51,582 nucleotides of DNA, taken from the NCBI GenBank assembly GCA_026984935.1, contig JALSRD010000065.1, positions 1 through 51,582 on the forward strand. The letters are read 5' to 3'. This DNA is from Desulfobacterales bacterium. GTDB taxonomy: Bacteria; Desulfobacterota; Desulfobacteria; Desulfobacterales; JALSRD01. The notes under the pieces are model-generated. The model ran no database searches. It was not told where the DNA came from and saw only the letters and a program-made list of their open reading frames with translations. How positions within the stretch are numbered: the first letter of the stretch is position 1; each line of letters starts with the position of its first letter. Positions 24,077 through 32,960 of this stretch are shown piece after piece. The position numbers were made by a program, and so were the translations under genes.

Positions 24077-26165
24077 CGGGCAGTCCTAAAACACCTATGG
24101 ATTGTACCGTTGTATCACCAGCGATCTCATTGTAGGAAAGCACCACCAGGTTGGGGATAAAGCGATCGGCCAGTTTCTTGAAATGGGGACGGATGCGCGC
24201 GGCGCACAGAATTACCGGCTGCAGGCTCAGGGCCTGAAACTTTTCCAGTTGACCGGCCAGGCTACTCATTACTTTCTGGGCGAAATCCGGCTCGATGCTC
24301 AGGTACTGCCCGTGATCCGACTGCTGCACGGCGTCGGCAATGCGGCTTTCCAGGTCCGGACCGACGGTCAGTGCCGTAATTTTCCCCTCAGGGGACTGGT
24401 ACATCCGGCTGATCGTTCTGGACATCGCCTGGCGGACATACTCGGTAAGCAAATCTGTATCCTTGGTCAACGGGCTCCAGTCCGCCAGCGTTTCTAAAAT
24501 TGTCAGCAGATCGCGAATGGGGACCTGTTCCCTGAGCAGGTTCTGCAGCACTTTGACGACCGCGCCCAGCGAAAGCAGATTGGGCACCAGTTCCTCGACA
24601 ACCTTGGGGTGGGACTCCGTCAGGTTGTCCAGGAGCTGCTGCACGTCCTGCCGTCCGATGAGTTCATGGGCATGCCGTTTGATGACATCCGTGAGGTGTG
24701 TGATCAGGACCGTCGAATTGTCGACAACCGTGAAGCCCTTTTCGATGGCGGCATCCTTTTCCTTCTCACGGATCCAGACCGCCGGCAGGCCGTAGGTCGG
24801 CTCCCGGGTTTTCAAGCCGTCGATGTCATTCTCGCCGGTCGCATCCGGGTTCATGGCCAGATAGTAATTGGCCATCAGTTCACCGCGGGCGACCTCGTTG
24901 CCTTTGAGCAAAATGGTGTATTCCCCCGGTTTGAGCTGCATATTGTCCTGAATATGCACCGCCGGCACGATGATCCCCATATCCTGCACGAGCTGACGCC
25001 GTATGGACTTTATGCGCTCCAGCAGCTCGCCGTTCTGGTCAACGTCCACCAACGGCACCAGTCCGTAACCCACTTCCAGCGCCAGCATATCCAGGGGCGG
25101 CAGGGGCCTTACAGCCGGTGCCGGCAGCTCTTTTTCGGCGGCGGCTTCCTGCCGCGTGCTTTCCTGCCGGCGCTTTTTCTCATTTTGAAACAGAAAATAC
25201 GCGATAATGCCGGCCGTGGCGGCCAGCACAAAAAACGGGATAGTGGGCAGGCCGGGGATAATCCCGAAAACAAAGAGCACCGCCCCGGCGATGGCAATGG
25301 CGCGCGGCTGAGTGGTCAGCTGGCCGCTGATCTCACTGCCGAGACTGGCCTGGGAGCCGGCCCTGCTGACGATGATGCCGGCGGATGTCGAAATCACCAA
25401 TGCCGGAATCTGGGAAACCAGGCCGTCGCCCACAGTCAGCAGCGTGTAGGTCTGGGCGGCATCTGCGAAGCTCATGTTCATCTGGAACACACCGATCAGC
25501 AGCCCGGCGATAATATTGACCATGGTGATCAGGATGCCGGCGATGGCGTCTCCGCGCACGAACTTATTGGCGCCGTCCATGGCGCCGTAATATTCCGCCT
25601 CTCTGGCGATCTCCAACCGCCGCGCCTTGGCTTCCTGGTCATTGATCAGGCCGGCGTTCAAATCCGCATCGATGCTCATCTGCTTGCCCGGCATGGCATC
25701 CAGCGTAAAGCGGGCCGCGACCTCGGCGATGCGGCCCGCACCTTTGGTGATCACGACAAAGTTGATGACCACCAGGATCACGAACACGATCAGGCCGACC
25801 AGATAGTTGCCGCCGACGACAAAGCTGCCGAAAGCGTGAATGACCTTGCCCGCCGCCATGGGGCCTTCGCTGCCGTGCAGCAGAATAATGCGCGTGGAGG
25901 CAATATTCAGCGACAGCCGGAACAAGGTGGCCAGCAGCAGAATGGAGGGAAATGACGACAGGTCCAGGGGCTTTTGGATATACATGCCGACCAGCAGGAT
26001 CACCAGTGAGCAAGTGATGTTAAAGGACAAAAGCAGATCCAGCAGTATGGACGGCAGCGGTATCACCATCACGACCAGAATACCGACGACACCTGCCGCC
26101 ATCATGATGTCGGTGTTGCGTGACAGCATCATCATTTTCCCGGGAATCGCGCTTTCTGCTTCCAT
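24066..26165 (-). CDS. flhA: Flagellar type III export gate protein FlhA
   Basis: 699 residues, the family's usual size. The N-terminal half has about eight membrane segments; the loop contains RVRE-like FVRGDAIAGILITMVNI and the conserved EAKARRLEIAREAEYYGAMD, the FHIPEP signature region. The C-terminal half (from about 360) is the cytosolic ring domain that binds export chaperones (LLERIKSIRRQLVQDMGIIV, then LVPNLLSLGAVVKVLQNLL). FlhA forms the nonameric proton-driven export gate. It lies between flhB and flhF. Confidence 0.97.
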   Translation of the reverse strand: MEAESAIPGKMMMLSRNTDIMMAAGVVGILVVMVIPLPSILLDLLLSFNITCSLVILLVGMYIQKPLDLSSFPSILLLATLFRLSLNIASTRIILLHGSEGPMAAGKVIHAFGSFVVGGNYLVGLIVFVILVVINFVVITKGAGRIAEVAARFTLDAMPGKQMSIDADLNAGLINDQEAKARRLEIAREAEYYGAMDGANKFVRGDAIAGILITMVNIIAGLLIGVFQMNMSFADAAQTYTLLTVGDGLVSQIPALVISTSAGIIVSRAGSQASLGSEISGQLTTQPRAIAIAGAVLFVFGIIPGLPTIPFFVLAATAGIIAYFLFQNEKKRRQESTRQEAAAEKELPAPAVRPLPPLDMLALEVGYGLVPLVDVDQNGELLERIKSIRRQLVQDMGIIVPAVHIQDNMQLKPGEYTILLKGNEVARGELMANYYLAMNPDATGENDIDGLKTREPTYGLPAVWIREKEKDAAIEKGFTVVDNSTVLITHLTDVIKRHAHELIGRQDVQQLLDNLTESHPKVVEELVPNLLSLGAVVKVLQNLLREQVPIRDLLTILETLADWSPLTKDTDLLTEYVRQAMSRTISRMYQSPEGKITALTVGPDLESRIADAVQQSDHGQYLSIEPDFAQKVMSSLAGQLEKFQALSLQPVILCAARIRPHFKKLADRFIPNLVVLSYNEIAGDTTVQSIGVLGLPDAY

Positions 26166-26268
26166 GACTACACGTCCTTACTGCTTCGTTTACAATGCCT
26201 GTTTGAATCCTGCGGGACCGGCGGGCGGATTGAGCCCGTTGAAAAATTCGGATGCCGGATGCCCCTTG

Positions 26269-27342
26269 TCACGCCCGTCCCCCGATCTCTCTGAGGCGGT
26301 ATACATAAGCCAGGACTTCCGCCACGGCCTGGTAGAGTTCAGCCGGGATGAAAGCATCGATCTCGACCGCCTTGAACAGTGTGCGGGCCAGGGGCTTTTG
26401 TTCGACCACCGGCACATGGTGCGCGGCAGCGATGTCTTTGATCCGCTCCGCCAGGTGCCCGGCACCCTTGGCGACGACTTTGGGTGCCGCCATGCTGTCG
26501 GCATCGAACTTCAGTGCCACGGCCAGATGCGTGGGGTTGGTAATCACCACCGAAGCCTCGGGAACCTTGTCCATCATGCGCCGACGGGCCATCTCGCGTT
26601 GGATGGAGCGGATGCGTGCCTTGATCTTGGGGTCGCCCTCGCTCTGTTTGAACTCTTCCTTGATCTCCTGCTTGGTCATGCGCAGGTCCTTTTCGTGCTG
26701 CCAGCGCTGAAAAGCATAGTCGAGCACCGACAGGGCCACCATGGCCAGGCAGCTGTAAACGCAGAGACGCAGCGCGACTTTACCGAAGAAAGACAGCACC
26801 TGCATCACACCGGCCTGCATCAGCGAGGGCATATTCTGCGTCTGGCCCTTGACCATGACAAAGGCCACCGTTGCCACAAAAGCCATTTTCAGCAGCGATT
26901 TGACCAGTTCGGCAAAGGAACGGATCGAAAACAGGCGTTTGAATCCGGATATGGGGTCGAGTTTGGAAAACTTGAAGCTGAAGGGTTCTTCAATGATCAA
27001 AAAACCCACCTGGGCAATATTGGAGACGACACCGGCCAGCATAATGGCGGCCAGTAACGGCAGCAGCAGCCAAAAAGTGCTCTCGGTCAGCTGCCAAAAC
27101 AAGACGCCGAGGGCCTTCGGCTGGACATCGAATTCGCCGATATGCTGATAGAAAGTGCGCATGAAAAAGGTAAATTGATGCACCATCCGGGCACCCCAGA
27201 AGTAAAACACCGCCGTTGAGCTGATCAGGATGGCTGCCGAAGGAATCTCCCGGCTCTGGGCCACCTGGCCCTTTTTCCTGGCTTCCGACCGCCGCTTGGG
27301 GGTTGCCTTTTCAGTTTTTTCCTGATCGTTTTTTTCCGGCAT
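26269..27342 (-). CDS. flhB: Flagellar export switch protein FlhB
   Basis: 357 residues from the ATG at 27342. A charged N-terminus (EKTEKATPKRRSEARKKGQV) leads into four membrane helices. The self-cleavage site NPTH is at 269-272, right after the cytosolic linker, at the same position as in Salmonella. Cleavage switches export from rod/hook to filament substrates once FliK has measured the hook. It starts 12 bases after fliR and is followed by a 103-base gap before flhA. All key residues are present. Confidence 0.97.
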   Translation of the reverse strand: MPEKNDQEKTEKATPKRRSEARKKGQVAQSREIPSAAILISSTAVFYFWGARMVHQFTFFMRTFYQHIGEFDVQPKALGVLFWQLTESTFWLLLPLLAAIMLAGVVSNIAQVGFLIIEEPFSFKFSKLDPISGFKRLFSIRSFAELVKSLLKMAFVATVAFVMVKGQTQNMPSLMQAGVMQVLSFFGKVALRLCVYSCLAMVALSVLDYAFQRWQHEKDLRMTKQEIKEEFKQSEGDPKIKARIRSIQREMARRRMMDKVPEASVVITNPTHLAVALKFDADSMAAPKVVAKGAGHLAERIKDIAAAHHVPVVEQKPLARTLFKAVEIDAFIPAELYQAVAEVLAYVYRLREIGGRA

Positions 27343-27354
27343 GGTCAAAGGACC

Positions 27355-28134
27355 CTATTGCATGGTTCTGAAAGCCAGCATCAGGCTGTTCCCCAGAACG
27401 ACGAAAGCATGCTCCAGAAAAACCGCCATGTAAGGCAGTGAAACGCCGATAAAGAACAGCCCGATGATAATCTTCAGCGGCATGGCGACGATAAAGACAT
27501 TCATCTGCGGCACCACGCGCGCCACCAGGCCCAGCGTCAGGCTGGTCAGCAGCAGCGCCACCATCACGGGTGCTGCGATTTTTACGGCCGTAACGAACAT
27601 CCCTCCCGTTAAATTGGAGAGCAGCGCCATCGTCGACTTGGTGAAATGGAAACCCAGCAGCGGGACGATACGGAAACTCTCCACCATCGCCCTGAGCACC
27701 AGATGGTGCGCATTGGTCACCAGGAAAATCAGCATGGCAATGATGTTTTCCAGCTGTGCCACCGTGGGGACCTGTGAACTGGTCAGCGGGTCGAATACAT
27801 TGGCAATGGCCAGCCCCATCTGGTAGCCGGCCAACTGCCCGGCCAGCTCAACGGCGGTAAACAGCAATCGGATGGTGAACCCGATGGCCAGCCCCATCAG
27901 GACTTCACCGACAATTCCGATAACCAGGTGAGAAACGCTGTCAAAATAGGAATAGGGGCTGATTTTCAGGACGGGAAGCAGAAAGAAACTCGCCGCCAGG
28001 GCCAGACCGACCTTGAAGAGGAAGGGAATACTGCGGCTGTCGAACAGCGGGGCCGAGAACACGATGGCCGTGACGCGCAGAAAGATCAGCAGGAAAAGCT
28101 GAATCTGTATCAGTGAAAGGCCCAGACGGATCAT
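27355..28134 (-). CDS. fliR: Flagellar export protein FliR
   Basis: 259 residues, strongly hydrophobic with about six membrane helices. Family motifs include FLRVTAIVFSAPLFDSRSIP, the conserved MGLAIGFTIRLLF and PQMNVFIVAMPLKIIIGLFF. FliR sits with FliP and FliQ in the export-gate core inside the MS ring. The length is typical (about 260). It is 16 bases after fliQ. Confidence 0.96.
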   Translation of the reverse strand: MIRLGLSLIQIQLFLLIFLRVTAIVFSAPLFDSRSIPFLFKVGLALAASFFLLPVLKISPYSYFDSVSHLVIGIVGEVLMGLAIGFTIRLLFTAVELAGQLAGYQMGLAIANVFDPLTSSQVPTVAQLENIIAMLIFLVTNAHHLVLRAMVESFRIVPLLGFHFTKSTMALLSNLTGGMFVTAVKIAAPVMVALLLTSLTLGLVARVVPQMNVFIVAMPLKIIIGLFFIGVSLPYMAVFLEHAFVVLGNSLMLAFRTMQ

Positions 28135-28150
28135 ATTTGCTCTGCCATTA

Positions 28151-28420
28151 TCAACGGATGTAGTATGGTATATTGTTAATCAGGTGCCGGGTGAAACCGA
28201 CGATGAGCTGCATCATCCACGGGAAGAAGATCAGCATGGCAACCACCACGGCCGCCATCTTGGGGATGAAGACCAGCGTCATCTCGTTGATCTGCGTAGC
28301 AGCCTGAAACATGCTCACCAGCACGCCGGCCACCAGGCCGAAGAGCAGCACCGGGGCTGAAAGCAGAATGGCCAGTTTAATGGCCGAAAACAGAAAGCTG
28401 TTGACAAATTCAGGTGTCAC
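28151..28420 (-). CDS. fliQ: Flagellar export protein FliQ
   Basis: 89 residues, two membrane helices, the usual size. Recognised by TPEFVNSFLFSAIKLAILLS, then LFGLVAGVLVSMFQAATQIN and IPKMAAVV. It starts with GTG, preceded by GAGGAGAAATC. FliQ is part of the FliP-FliQ-FliR export channel. Tight spacing to fliP and fliR shows a single transcript. Confidence 0.96.
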   Translation of the reverse strand: MTPEFVNSFLFSAIKLAILLSAPVLLFGLVAGVLVSMFQAATQINEMTLVFIPKMAAVVVAMLIFFPWMMQLIVGFTRHLINNIPYYIR

Positions 28421-28436
28421 GATTTCTCCTCCGCGG

Positions 28437-29252
28437 TCATGTGAAACTCTTGACCAGCGAACCGACGATCAGATACCAGCCATCCGCCAGCACAAAGAGC
28501 ATGAGCTTAAAGGGCAGCGAGATCATCACCGGCGGCAGCATCATCATCCCCATGGAGAGCAGTACGGAAGCGACCACCATGTCGAGTATCAGAAATGGGA
28601 TATAGAGCAGAAAGCCGATCTCGAAGGCGGTTTTCAGCTCGCTGATCACGAAAGACGGAATCAGCACCGTGGTGGGCACGTCCGCGATGGTCTTGGGTTT
28701 TGCCAGTTTAGCCAGGTTTATGAAAAGCGCCAGGTCCTTCTGCCGGGTCTGCTTGTACATGAAGCGCCGGATGGGCTTTAAAGCGTGATCCAGTGCCTGC
28801 CGCTGGCTGATTTTCTTGTTTAAAAAAGGCTGTACAGCCTGGCTGTTGACCTGTTGCCAGACCGGGGCCATGATGAAAAAGGTCAGAAAAAGCGCCAACC
28901 CGAGCACGATCTGGTTGGGCGGCATCTGGTTGGTCCCCAGGGCCTGGCGCAGCAGGGAAAGCACAATGGCGATGCGGGTGAAAGATGTCAGCATGATCAG
29001 AATCGCCGGCGCCAGTGAAAGCACGGTCAGCAGCACGAAGATCTGCAGCACAACCGCCATGTCCCCGGGGCTGCCGGCAGATTTGTAGCCCACGCTGACC
29101 AGCGGGAAAGTGGCTGCAGGTCCCTGGGCGCCGGCACTGGCCGGCAGTCCGGTCAGCAGCACTGCCATGGCCATAAACCCCATCAGCCACCGTCCGGCGG
29201 AGTGGAACTGTTTTTTGCCTTCGGCTGTGGCCCGCCTGCAAGACATCATCAT
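28437..29252 (-). CDS. fliP: Flagellar export protein FliP
   Basis: 271 residues with a cleavable signal peptide (hydrophobic to about ASAGAQ), then the FliP core: [57 protein letters not shown] and [20 protein letters not shown]. It is the main channel subunit of the export gate. Three ATGs in a row begin the frame and the first overlaps the fliO stop (ATGA); AGGGG six bases before the third makes 29246 an equally good start. Confidence 0.96.
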   Translation of the reverse strand: MMMSCRRATAEGKKQFHSAGRWLMGFMAMAVLLTGLPASAGAQGPAATFPLVSVGYKSAGSPGDMAVVLQIFVLLTVLSLAPAILIMLTSFTRIAIVLSLLRQALGTNQMPPNQIVLGLALFLTFFIMAPVWQQVNSQAVQPFLNKKISQRQALDHALKPIRRFMYKQTRQKDLALFINLAKLAKPKTIADVPTTVLIPSFVISELKTAFEIGFLLYIPFLILDMVVASVLLSMGMMMLPPVMISLPFKLMLFVLADGWYLIVGSLVKSFT

Positions 29253-29620
29253 CCCCTGGCCTGCATATGTTTTTTGACGCGGCTGAGCTGCGCCATGAAC
29301 CCTGGAGAGGGATTTTCTCCGCCTTTTGCCGTCATGCGCTCCAACAGCTGACGGTCGACGATCTTATCCAGCAGCCGGATGCCGTCACCGGCCACACCCA
29401 GCACGAGAACCGCACCGGGGACTTCGAGCAGCAGCACGCTTTTTTTGGGGCCGAGGTACTGGCTGGCCACAATCTGCATCAGGCCGCCCTGTCCGCTGGT
29501 GCCCCTTGGCCGGAGAAAACGCCGCGCCAGCCAGGCCGCCAGGATCACGGCCGCCAGAACGACCAGCAGGGCTGCCAGCATCTGCAGACTGCCGGCCATC
29601 ATGTCGGGAGCCTGGTTCAT
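29249..29620 (-). CDS. fliO: Flagellar biosynthesis protein FliO
   Basis: 123 residues. One membrane helix at about 12-33, then the short FliO cytosolic domain: [20 protein letters not shown], then [18 protein letters not shown]. FliO helps assemble the FliP ring. The start overlaps the fliN stop by four bases and its stop overlaps fliP. FliO is poorly conserved, so context adds to the call. Confidence 0.92.
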   Translation of the reverse strand: MNQAPDMMAGSLQMLAALLVVLAAVILAAWLARRFLRPRGTSGQGGLMQIVASQYLGPKKSVLLLEVPGAVLVLGVAGDGIRLLDKIVDRQLLERMTAKGGENPSPGFMAQLSRVKKHMQARG

Positions 29621-30000
29621 TTCAGCTTCGCCACCCTTTCCATGGGACTGACAATCTCCGTTAAACGGATGCCGTACTTTTCCTTGCTGACGACGACTTC
29701 ACCCTTGGCGATCAAGCGGTCGTTGGCCAGCACCTCCAGGTTTTCACCGGCATTTTTGGCCAGCTCGATGACCGACCCCTGGCCGAGTTTGAGCAGTTCA
29801 TCGATCACCATGCGGGTGCGGCCCAACTCGACCCGGATCTCTAAGGGAATGTCCAGGATAAAATCGATGGGCGTCGACGCTGCAGCGGCATTTCCGGCCT
29901 CCCCGGCGGACTGAACCGGCGGCTGGTCCGGCGCTTCGGTCAGCGGTGTGGGTTCCGGTGCGGCATCCATCTCGTTTTCTTTTTTCTCAACTTCCGGCAT
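29617..30000 (-). CDS. fliN: Flagellar motor switch protein FliN
   Basis: 127 residues. An acidic, Pro/Ala-rich N-terminal 45 residues precede the SpoA domain: LDIPLEIRVELGRTRMVIDE, then LLKLGQGSVIELAKNAGENL, VLANDRLIAKGEVV and YGIRLTEIVSP. It builds the base of the C ring with FliM and docks FliH. The ATG overlaps the fliM stop (TGATG). There is no extra phosphatase domain, so this is FliN and not FliY. Confidence 0.96.
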   Translation of the reverse strand: MPEVEKKENEMDAAPEPTPLTEAPDQPPVQSAGEAGNAAAASTPIDFILDIPLEIRVELGRTRMVIDELLKLGQGSVIELAKNAGENLEVLANDRLIAKGEVVVSKEKYGIRLTEIVSPMERVAKLK

Positions 30001-30983
30001 CAGCTCGCAAACTCCCTGTTGTCATCAAGCCTGTCGGCGATTTCAACGGCCCGGCTGCCCTTGCGGATGCCCGGAAATCCCCTGAATTTCGGCACGCTGT
30101 TGACTTTCAAAGTGACGAAATCCTGGGGCCCGCTGTGCAGCCTGATAATATCGCCCTGCTTGTAATTCAAAACGTCGCGCACGCGCTGCGTTGTGCTGCC
30201 GAGTTCGGCCACGACGTCCAGTTGCGCATCCTGGATCAGACGCTCGATCTCGGCACTCCACTTATGTTCGATGTCCTTTTCTCGGATGTAGTTCGCCGAA
30301 AGTTTTTCCTTCAAGGGCTCGAGCATCAGGTAGGATACGCAAAAGTAAATGATCCCTTCGAATTCTTCCGCTTTGACCGTAAAACTGGCGATCAGAACCA
30401 TTTCGGCATCACCGAAGATGTGCACGAATTCGGGTTTGGTTTCGACTTTTTTGAGCACCACCTTGGAGGGGCTGATGACTTCCCAGGCTTTTTCGAGCTC
30501 CTGCAAAATGGCGCTGCTGATCTTTTTCATCACCTTCAGCTCGATGAGTGTAAACTCCCGCAAGCGCCCGAAAGGTTTTCCGCTTCCGCCGAACATGCAG
30601 TCGATAAAGGAAAAAACCAATTCCGGCTCGATGACCACCAGAGCAGCGTTGAGCAACGGATCCATGGACAGCAGGTTGAACAGGGTCGGGTTGCTGCATC
30701 CTTTTATCAGGCTGGCGAAATTCTTCACCTCCTTGGCGGCGAACTCGACAGTGACTTCCTTTTGTAAAATGGCCGACAGGGACTTCTGCAGACGCCGGTT
30801 GAATTTATCGAACACTTCCTCCAGTGCGCTGAACTCATCCTCCAGCTGCACACTTTTGGATGTCAGGTCGTAGGGTTCGGCCTCCTGCGCCGCCTCATCC
30901 TCGGTATTCAAGTCCACTTCACCGGTGGCCATGGCCCCCAGCAGGGCGTCGATTTCTTCCTGGGATAGGATCTGGTCAGCCAT
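30000..30983 (-). CDS. fliM: Flagellar motor switch protein FliM
   Basis: 327 residues from the ATG at 30983 with AGAGG upstream; a GTG just before it is less likely. The N-terminal CheY-P-binding peptide LSQEEIDALLGAM is intact. The middle domain contains the conserved GG in CMFGGSGKPF, and the C-terminal SpoA domain ends LHSGPQDFVTLKVNSVPKF. It is the middle ring of the rotor switch. It follows fliL by 12 bases. Confidence 0.97.
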   Translation of the reverse strand: MADQILSQEEIDALLGAMATGEVDLNTEDEAAQEAEPYDLTSKSVQLEDEFSALEEVFDKFNRRLQKSLSAILQKEVTVEFAAKEVKNFASLIKGCSNPTLFNLLSMDPLLNAALVVIEPELVFSFIDCMFGGSGKPFGRLREFTLIELKVMKKISSAILQELEKAWEVISPSKVVLKKVETKPEFVHIFGDAEMVLIASFTVKAEEFEGIIYFCVSYLMLEPLKEKLSANYIREKDIEHKWSAEIERLIQDAQLDVVAELGSTTQRVRDVLNYKQGDIIRLHSGPQDFVTLKVNSVPKFRGFPGIRKGSRAVEIADRLDDNREFAS

Positions 30984-30995
30984 CACACGCCTCTG

Positions 30996-31460
30996 CTACT
31001 GAATGACAAACTCGGTGAAGTACACATGCGTGACGGGTTTCCCGGGCAAAAAGGCGTTGAGCTTTTTCATGATTTCCTGGCGCAACGCCGTCTTTCCCTG
31101 AGTCGTGTGCAGGTCCGCGTATTTTTTCGACGGCAGGATGGTCAAAATCGCATCCTGTACACGGGGCAGGCTTTTTTCGAGCTCTTTCTGCATGTCGGCG
31201 TTCTTGACTTCGAGTTCCATGGTCACCCGCAAAAAACGCTTTCCGCCGGCATCCGCCAGGTTGACGATGAAGGGGTCCAGATGAAAGGTAGGTCCGATAC
31301 CCTGGGCCTTCTTTTTCTGGACAGCCGCCTTGGCCGAGGCCTGCGCGTTCTGAGTTCCCATGGCCGCCATTTTCTGCCACATGATGAAAAATCCGGCGCC
31401 AAACATGCCCAGCATGAGCACCACCCCGACGATAATCATGATCACGACTTTTTTTGACAT
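30996..31460 (-). CDS. fliL: Flagellar basal-body-associated protein FliL
   Basis: 154 residues from the ATG at 31460, with GGAGGGAAAG upstream; the frame extends further into motB without FliL features. One membrane helix (VVIMIIVGVVLMLGMFGAGF), then the periplasmic stomatin-like domain: TFHLDPFIVNLADAGGKRFL and KTALRQEIMKKLNAFL. FliL surrounds the stator and supports torque. The ATG is one base after the motB stop, which fits a stator-related role. Confidence 0.94.
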   Translation of the reverse strand: MSKKVVIMIIVGVVLMLGMFGAGFFIMWQKMAAMGTQNAQASAKAAVQKKKAQGIGPTFHLDPFIVNLADAGGKRFLRVTMELEVKNADMQKELEKSLPRVQDAILTILPSKKYADLHTTQGKTALRQEIMKKLNAFLPGKPVTHVYFTEFVIQ

Positions 31461-31461
31461 G

Positions 31462-32229
31462 TCACTTTCCCTCCGCAACCAGTACGATTTCCACACGGCG
31501 GTTTTGGGCCCGGTGCCGGGGGCTGTCGTTGGGCACCAGGGGCCGTGAGTTGCCATAGCCCACCGCCGACATCCGGGACGGTGCAATACCGCCTGCTTTG
31601 ACAAGGTATTTTAAAACGTTGACTGCACGTGCGACGGAAAGCTCCCAGTTCGAAGGGTAGAGTTCCGTTTTGATGGGCACATTGTCGGTATGACCTTCGA
31701 TACGAATGCGGTTCGGCAGCTTGGCCAGTTTTACCGCCATGCGGTCGAGCAGCGGGAAGGCGCGCGGGTTAATCTCGGCCCGGCCGGTGTCAAAGAGGAT
31801 ATTGTCCTTCAGGGTGATGTGCAGCCCCTCCCCGGAAAACCGTGCCTGCATGGAGGGATCCAGCTGCAGGCTTTTCAAAAACTGCTGCAGCCTGGCTGTC
31901 CCGGCCGCGCTTCCGCTGACAGCCGCCGGATTTTGCTGCGTGGCCGACGATCGGGAGGCATCGGTATCTGTTGTGTTGTCAGGAGGGTAACTCTTGTCCG
32001 CCACGGCAACCGGCACCCTTTTGCCCGCCATAAGCACACCCAGCGCGCTCTGCAGGTTGTCGATGAGACCGGATGTGCGGTTCAGGTCCAGACTCCCCAT
32101 GGAAAATATGAGCACGAAAAAGACCATCAGCAGCGTCATCATATCATTGAATGTCGTCAGCCAGGAGGCGTTGCCGCCCTCTTCCGTCTCGTGTATGTGT
32201 CTGCGTTTGCGCCGCATTGAAGCGTCCAT
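31462..32229 (-). CDS. motB: Stator protein MotB (OmpA-type peptidoglycan binding)
   Basis: 255 residues. Short basic N-terminus, then one membrane helix WLTTFNDMMTLLMVFFVLIF whose D29 is at the position of the proton-binding aspartate of MotB. A linker rich in Ser/Thr/Asp follows, then an OmpA/MotB peptidoglycan-binding domain (NILFDTGRAEINPRAFPLLD, RIRIEGHTDNVPI, NRRVEIVLV). With MotA it forms the ion-driven stator. It lies after a MotB-like paralogue and before fliL. Confidence 0.93.
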   Translation of the reverse strand: MDASMRRKRRHIHETEEGGNASWLTTFNDMMTLLMVFFVLIFSMGSLDLNRTSGLIDNLQSALGVLMAGKRVPVAVADKSYPPDNTTDTDASRSSATQQNPAAVSGSAAGTARLQQFLKSLQLDPSMQARFSGEGLHITLKDNILFDTGRAEINPRAFPLLDRMAVKLAKLPNRIRIEGHTDNVPIKTELYPSNWELSVARAVNVLKYLVKAGGIAPSRMSAVGYGNSRPLVPNDSPRHRAQNRRVEIVLVAEGK

Positions 32230-32238
32230 GTTCCGGGT

Positions 32239-32955
32239 TTACGATTTCAGCCCCTGAAAAACGATCTCCACACGCCGGTTTTTCGCCCGGCCGGCCGCCG
32301 TGCCGTTGGATGCCAGCGGCTGGAAGGCGCCGAAACCGGCTGCCGACAGCCTGTCGGCCGGCACGCCCGCGCGGTCGACCAGAAACCGCAGCACGTTGAC
32401 CGCGCGGGCCGTCGAAAGTTCCCAGTTGGAGGGATACCGCCGGGTATGGATGGGACGATCGTCGGTGTGTCCCTCGATGCGCACCGCATACGGCGTGGAT
32501 GCGATCACAGCGCCGACTTTTTTTAACAACGGGATCGATCCCGGCAGGATCAGGGCCGATCCGGTCTGAAACAAGATGGCGTTGGCCAGGCGCATGACCA
32601 GCGTCCTGCCCCGCATTTCAAGGTCGACACTGCTGTCGATGCCCAGCGAACGGGCCTTGTGCAAAACATCTTTAAAGATACCTGCCAGGCGGCTCTTTTC
32701 GTCGACGATATCTTCCGAAGCCGGCAGCATAATATCGCCGGACTCGAGTTTCAGCCCGCCGGTTAAGATGTTCACCGCCAGGTTGAAAGAACGCACGAAC
32801 CGCGTCACCTTGGATTTTTCCATGGTGGAGAAAGAACACAGCATGATGAAGAAGCAGAGCAGGATCAGGACGAAGCCGGTGTAGATAATCTCCCAGCCGC
32901 CGCCAATGGAACCACCGCTGTGCACGCTGCGCCGCTTGTTGCGTTTTTGGCCCAT
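32239..32955 (-). CDS. MotB-like OmpA-family paralogue lacking the ion-binding Asp
   Basis: 238 residues with the same layout as the next gene: basic start, one membrane helix, OmpA-type peptidoglycan-binding domain (ILFQTGSALILPGSIPLL, RIEGHTDDRPIHTRRYPSNW, NRRVEIVF). In the helix WEIIYTGFVLILLCFFIM, the residue six after the conserved Trp is G27, where true MotB has Asp. E22, next to the Trp, is the only acidic residue near the helix. It lies between motA and motB with gaps of 5 and 9 bases. It may pair with MotB in mixed stators or act as an anchor or plug; that is inference. Confidence 0.85.
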   Translation of the reverse strand: MGQKRNKRRSVHSGGSIGGGWEIIYTGFVLILLCFFIMLCSFSTMEKSKVTRFVRSFNLAVNILTGGLKLESGDIMLPASEDIVDEKSRLAGIFKDVLHKARSLGIDSSVDLEMRGRTLVMRLANAILFQTGSALILPGSIPLLKKVGAVIASTPYAVRIEGHTDDRPIHTRRYPSNWELSTARAVNVLRFLVDRAGVPADRLSAAGFGAFQPLASNGTAAGRAKNRRVEIVFQGLKS

Positions 32956-32960
32956 CCGCT

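Noticed and set aside
26197-26210. GC-N10-CC spacing (sigma-54-like) between flhB and flhA
   Set aside because: The flanks (AGGATT and AGGCA on the minus strand) match the consensus poorly, and the gap looks like an internal operon spacer.
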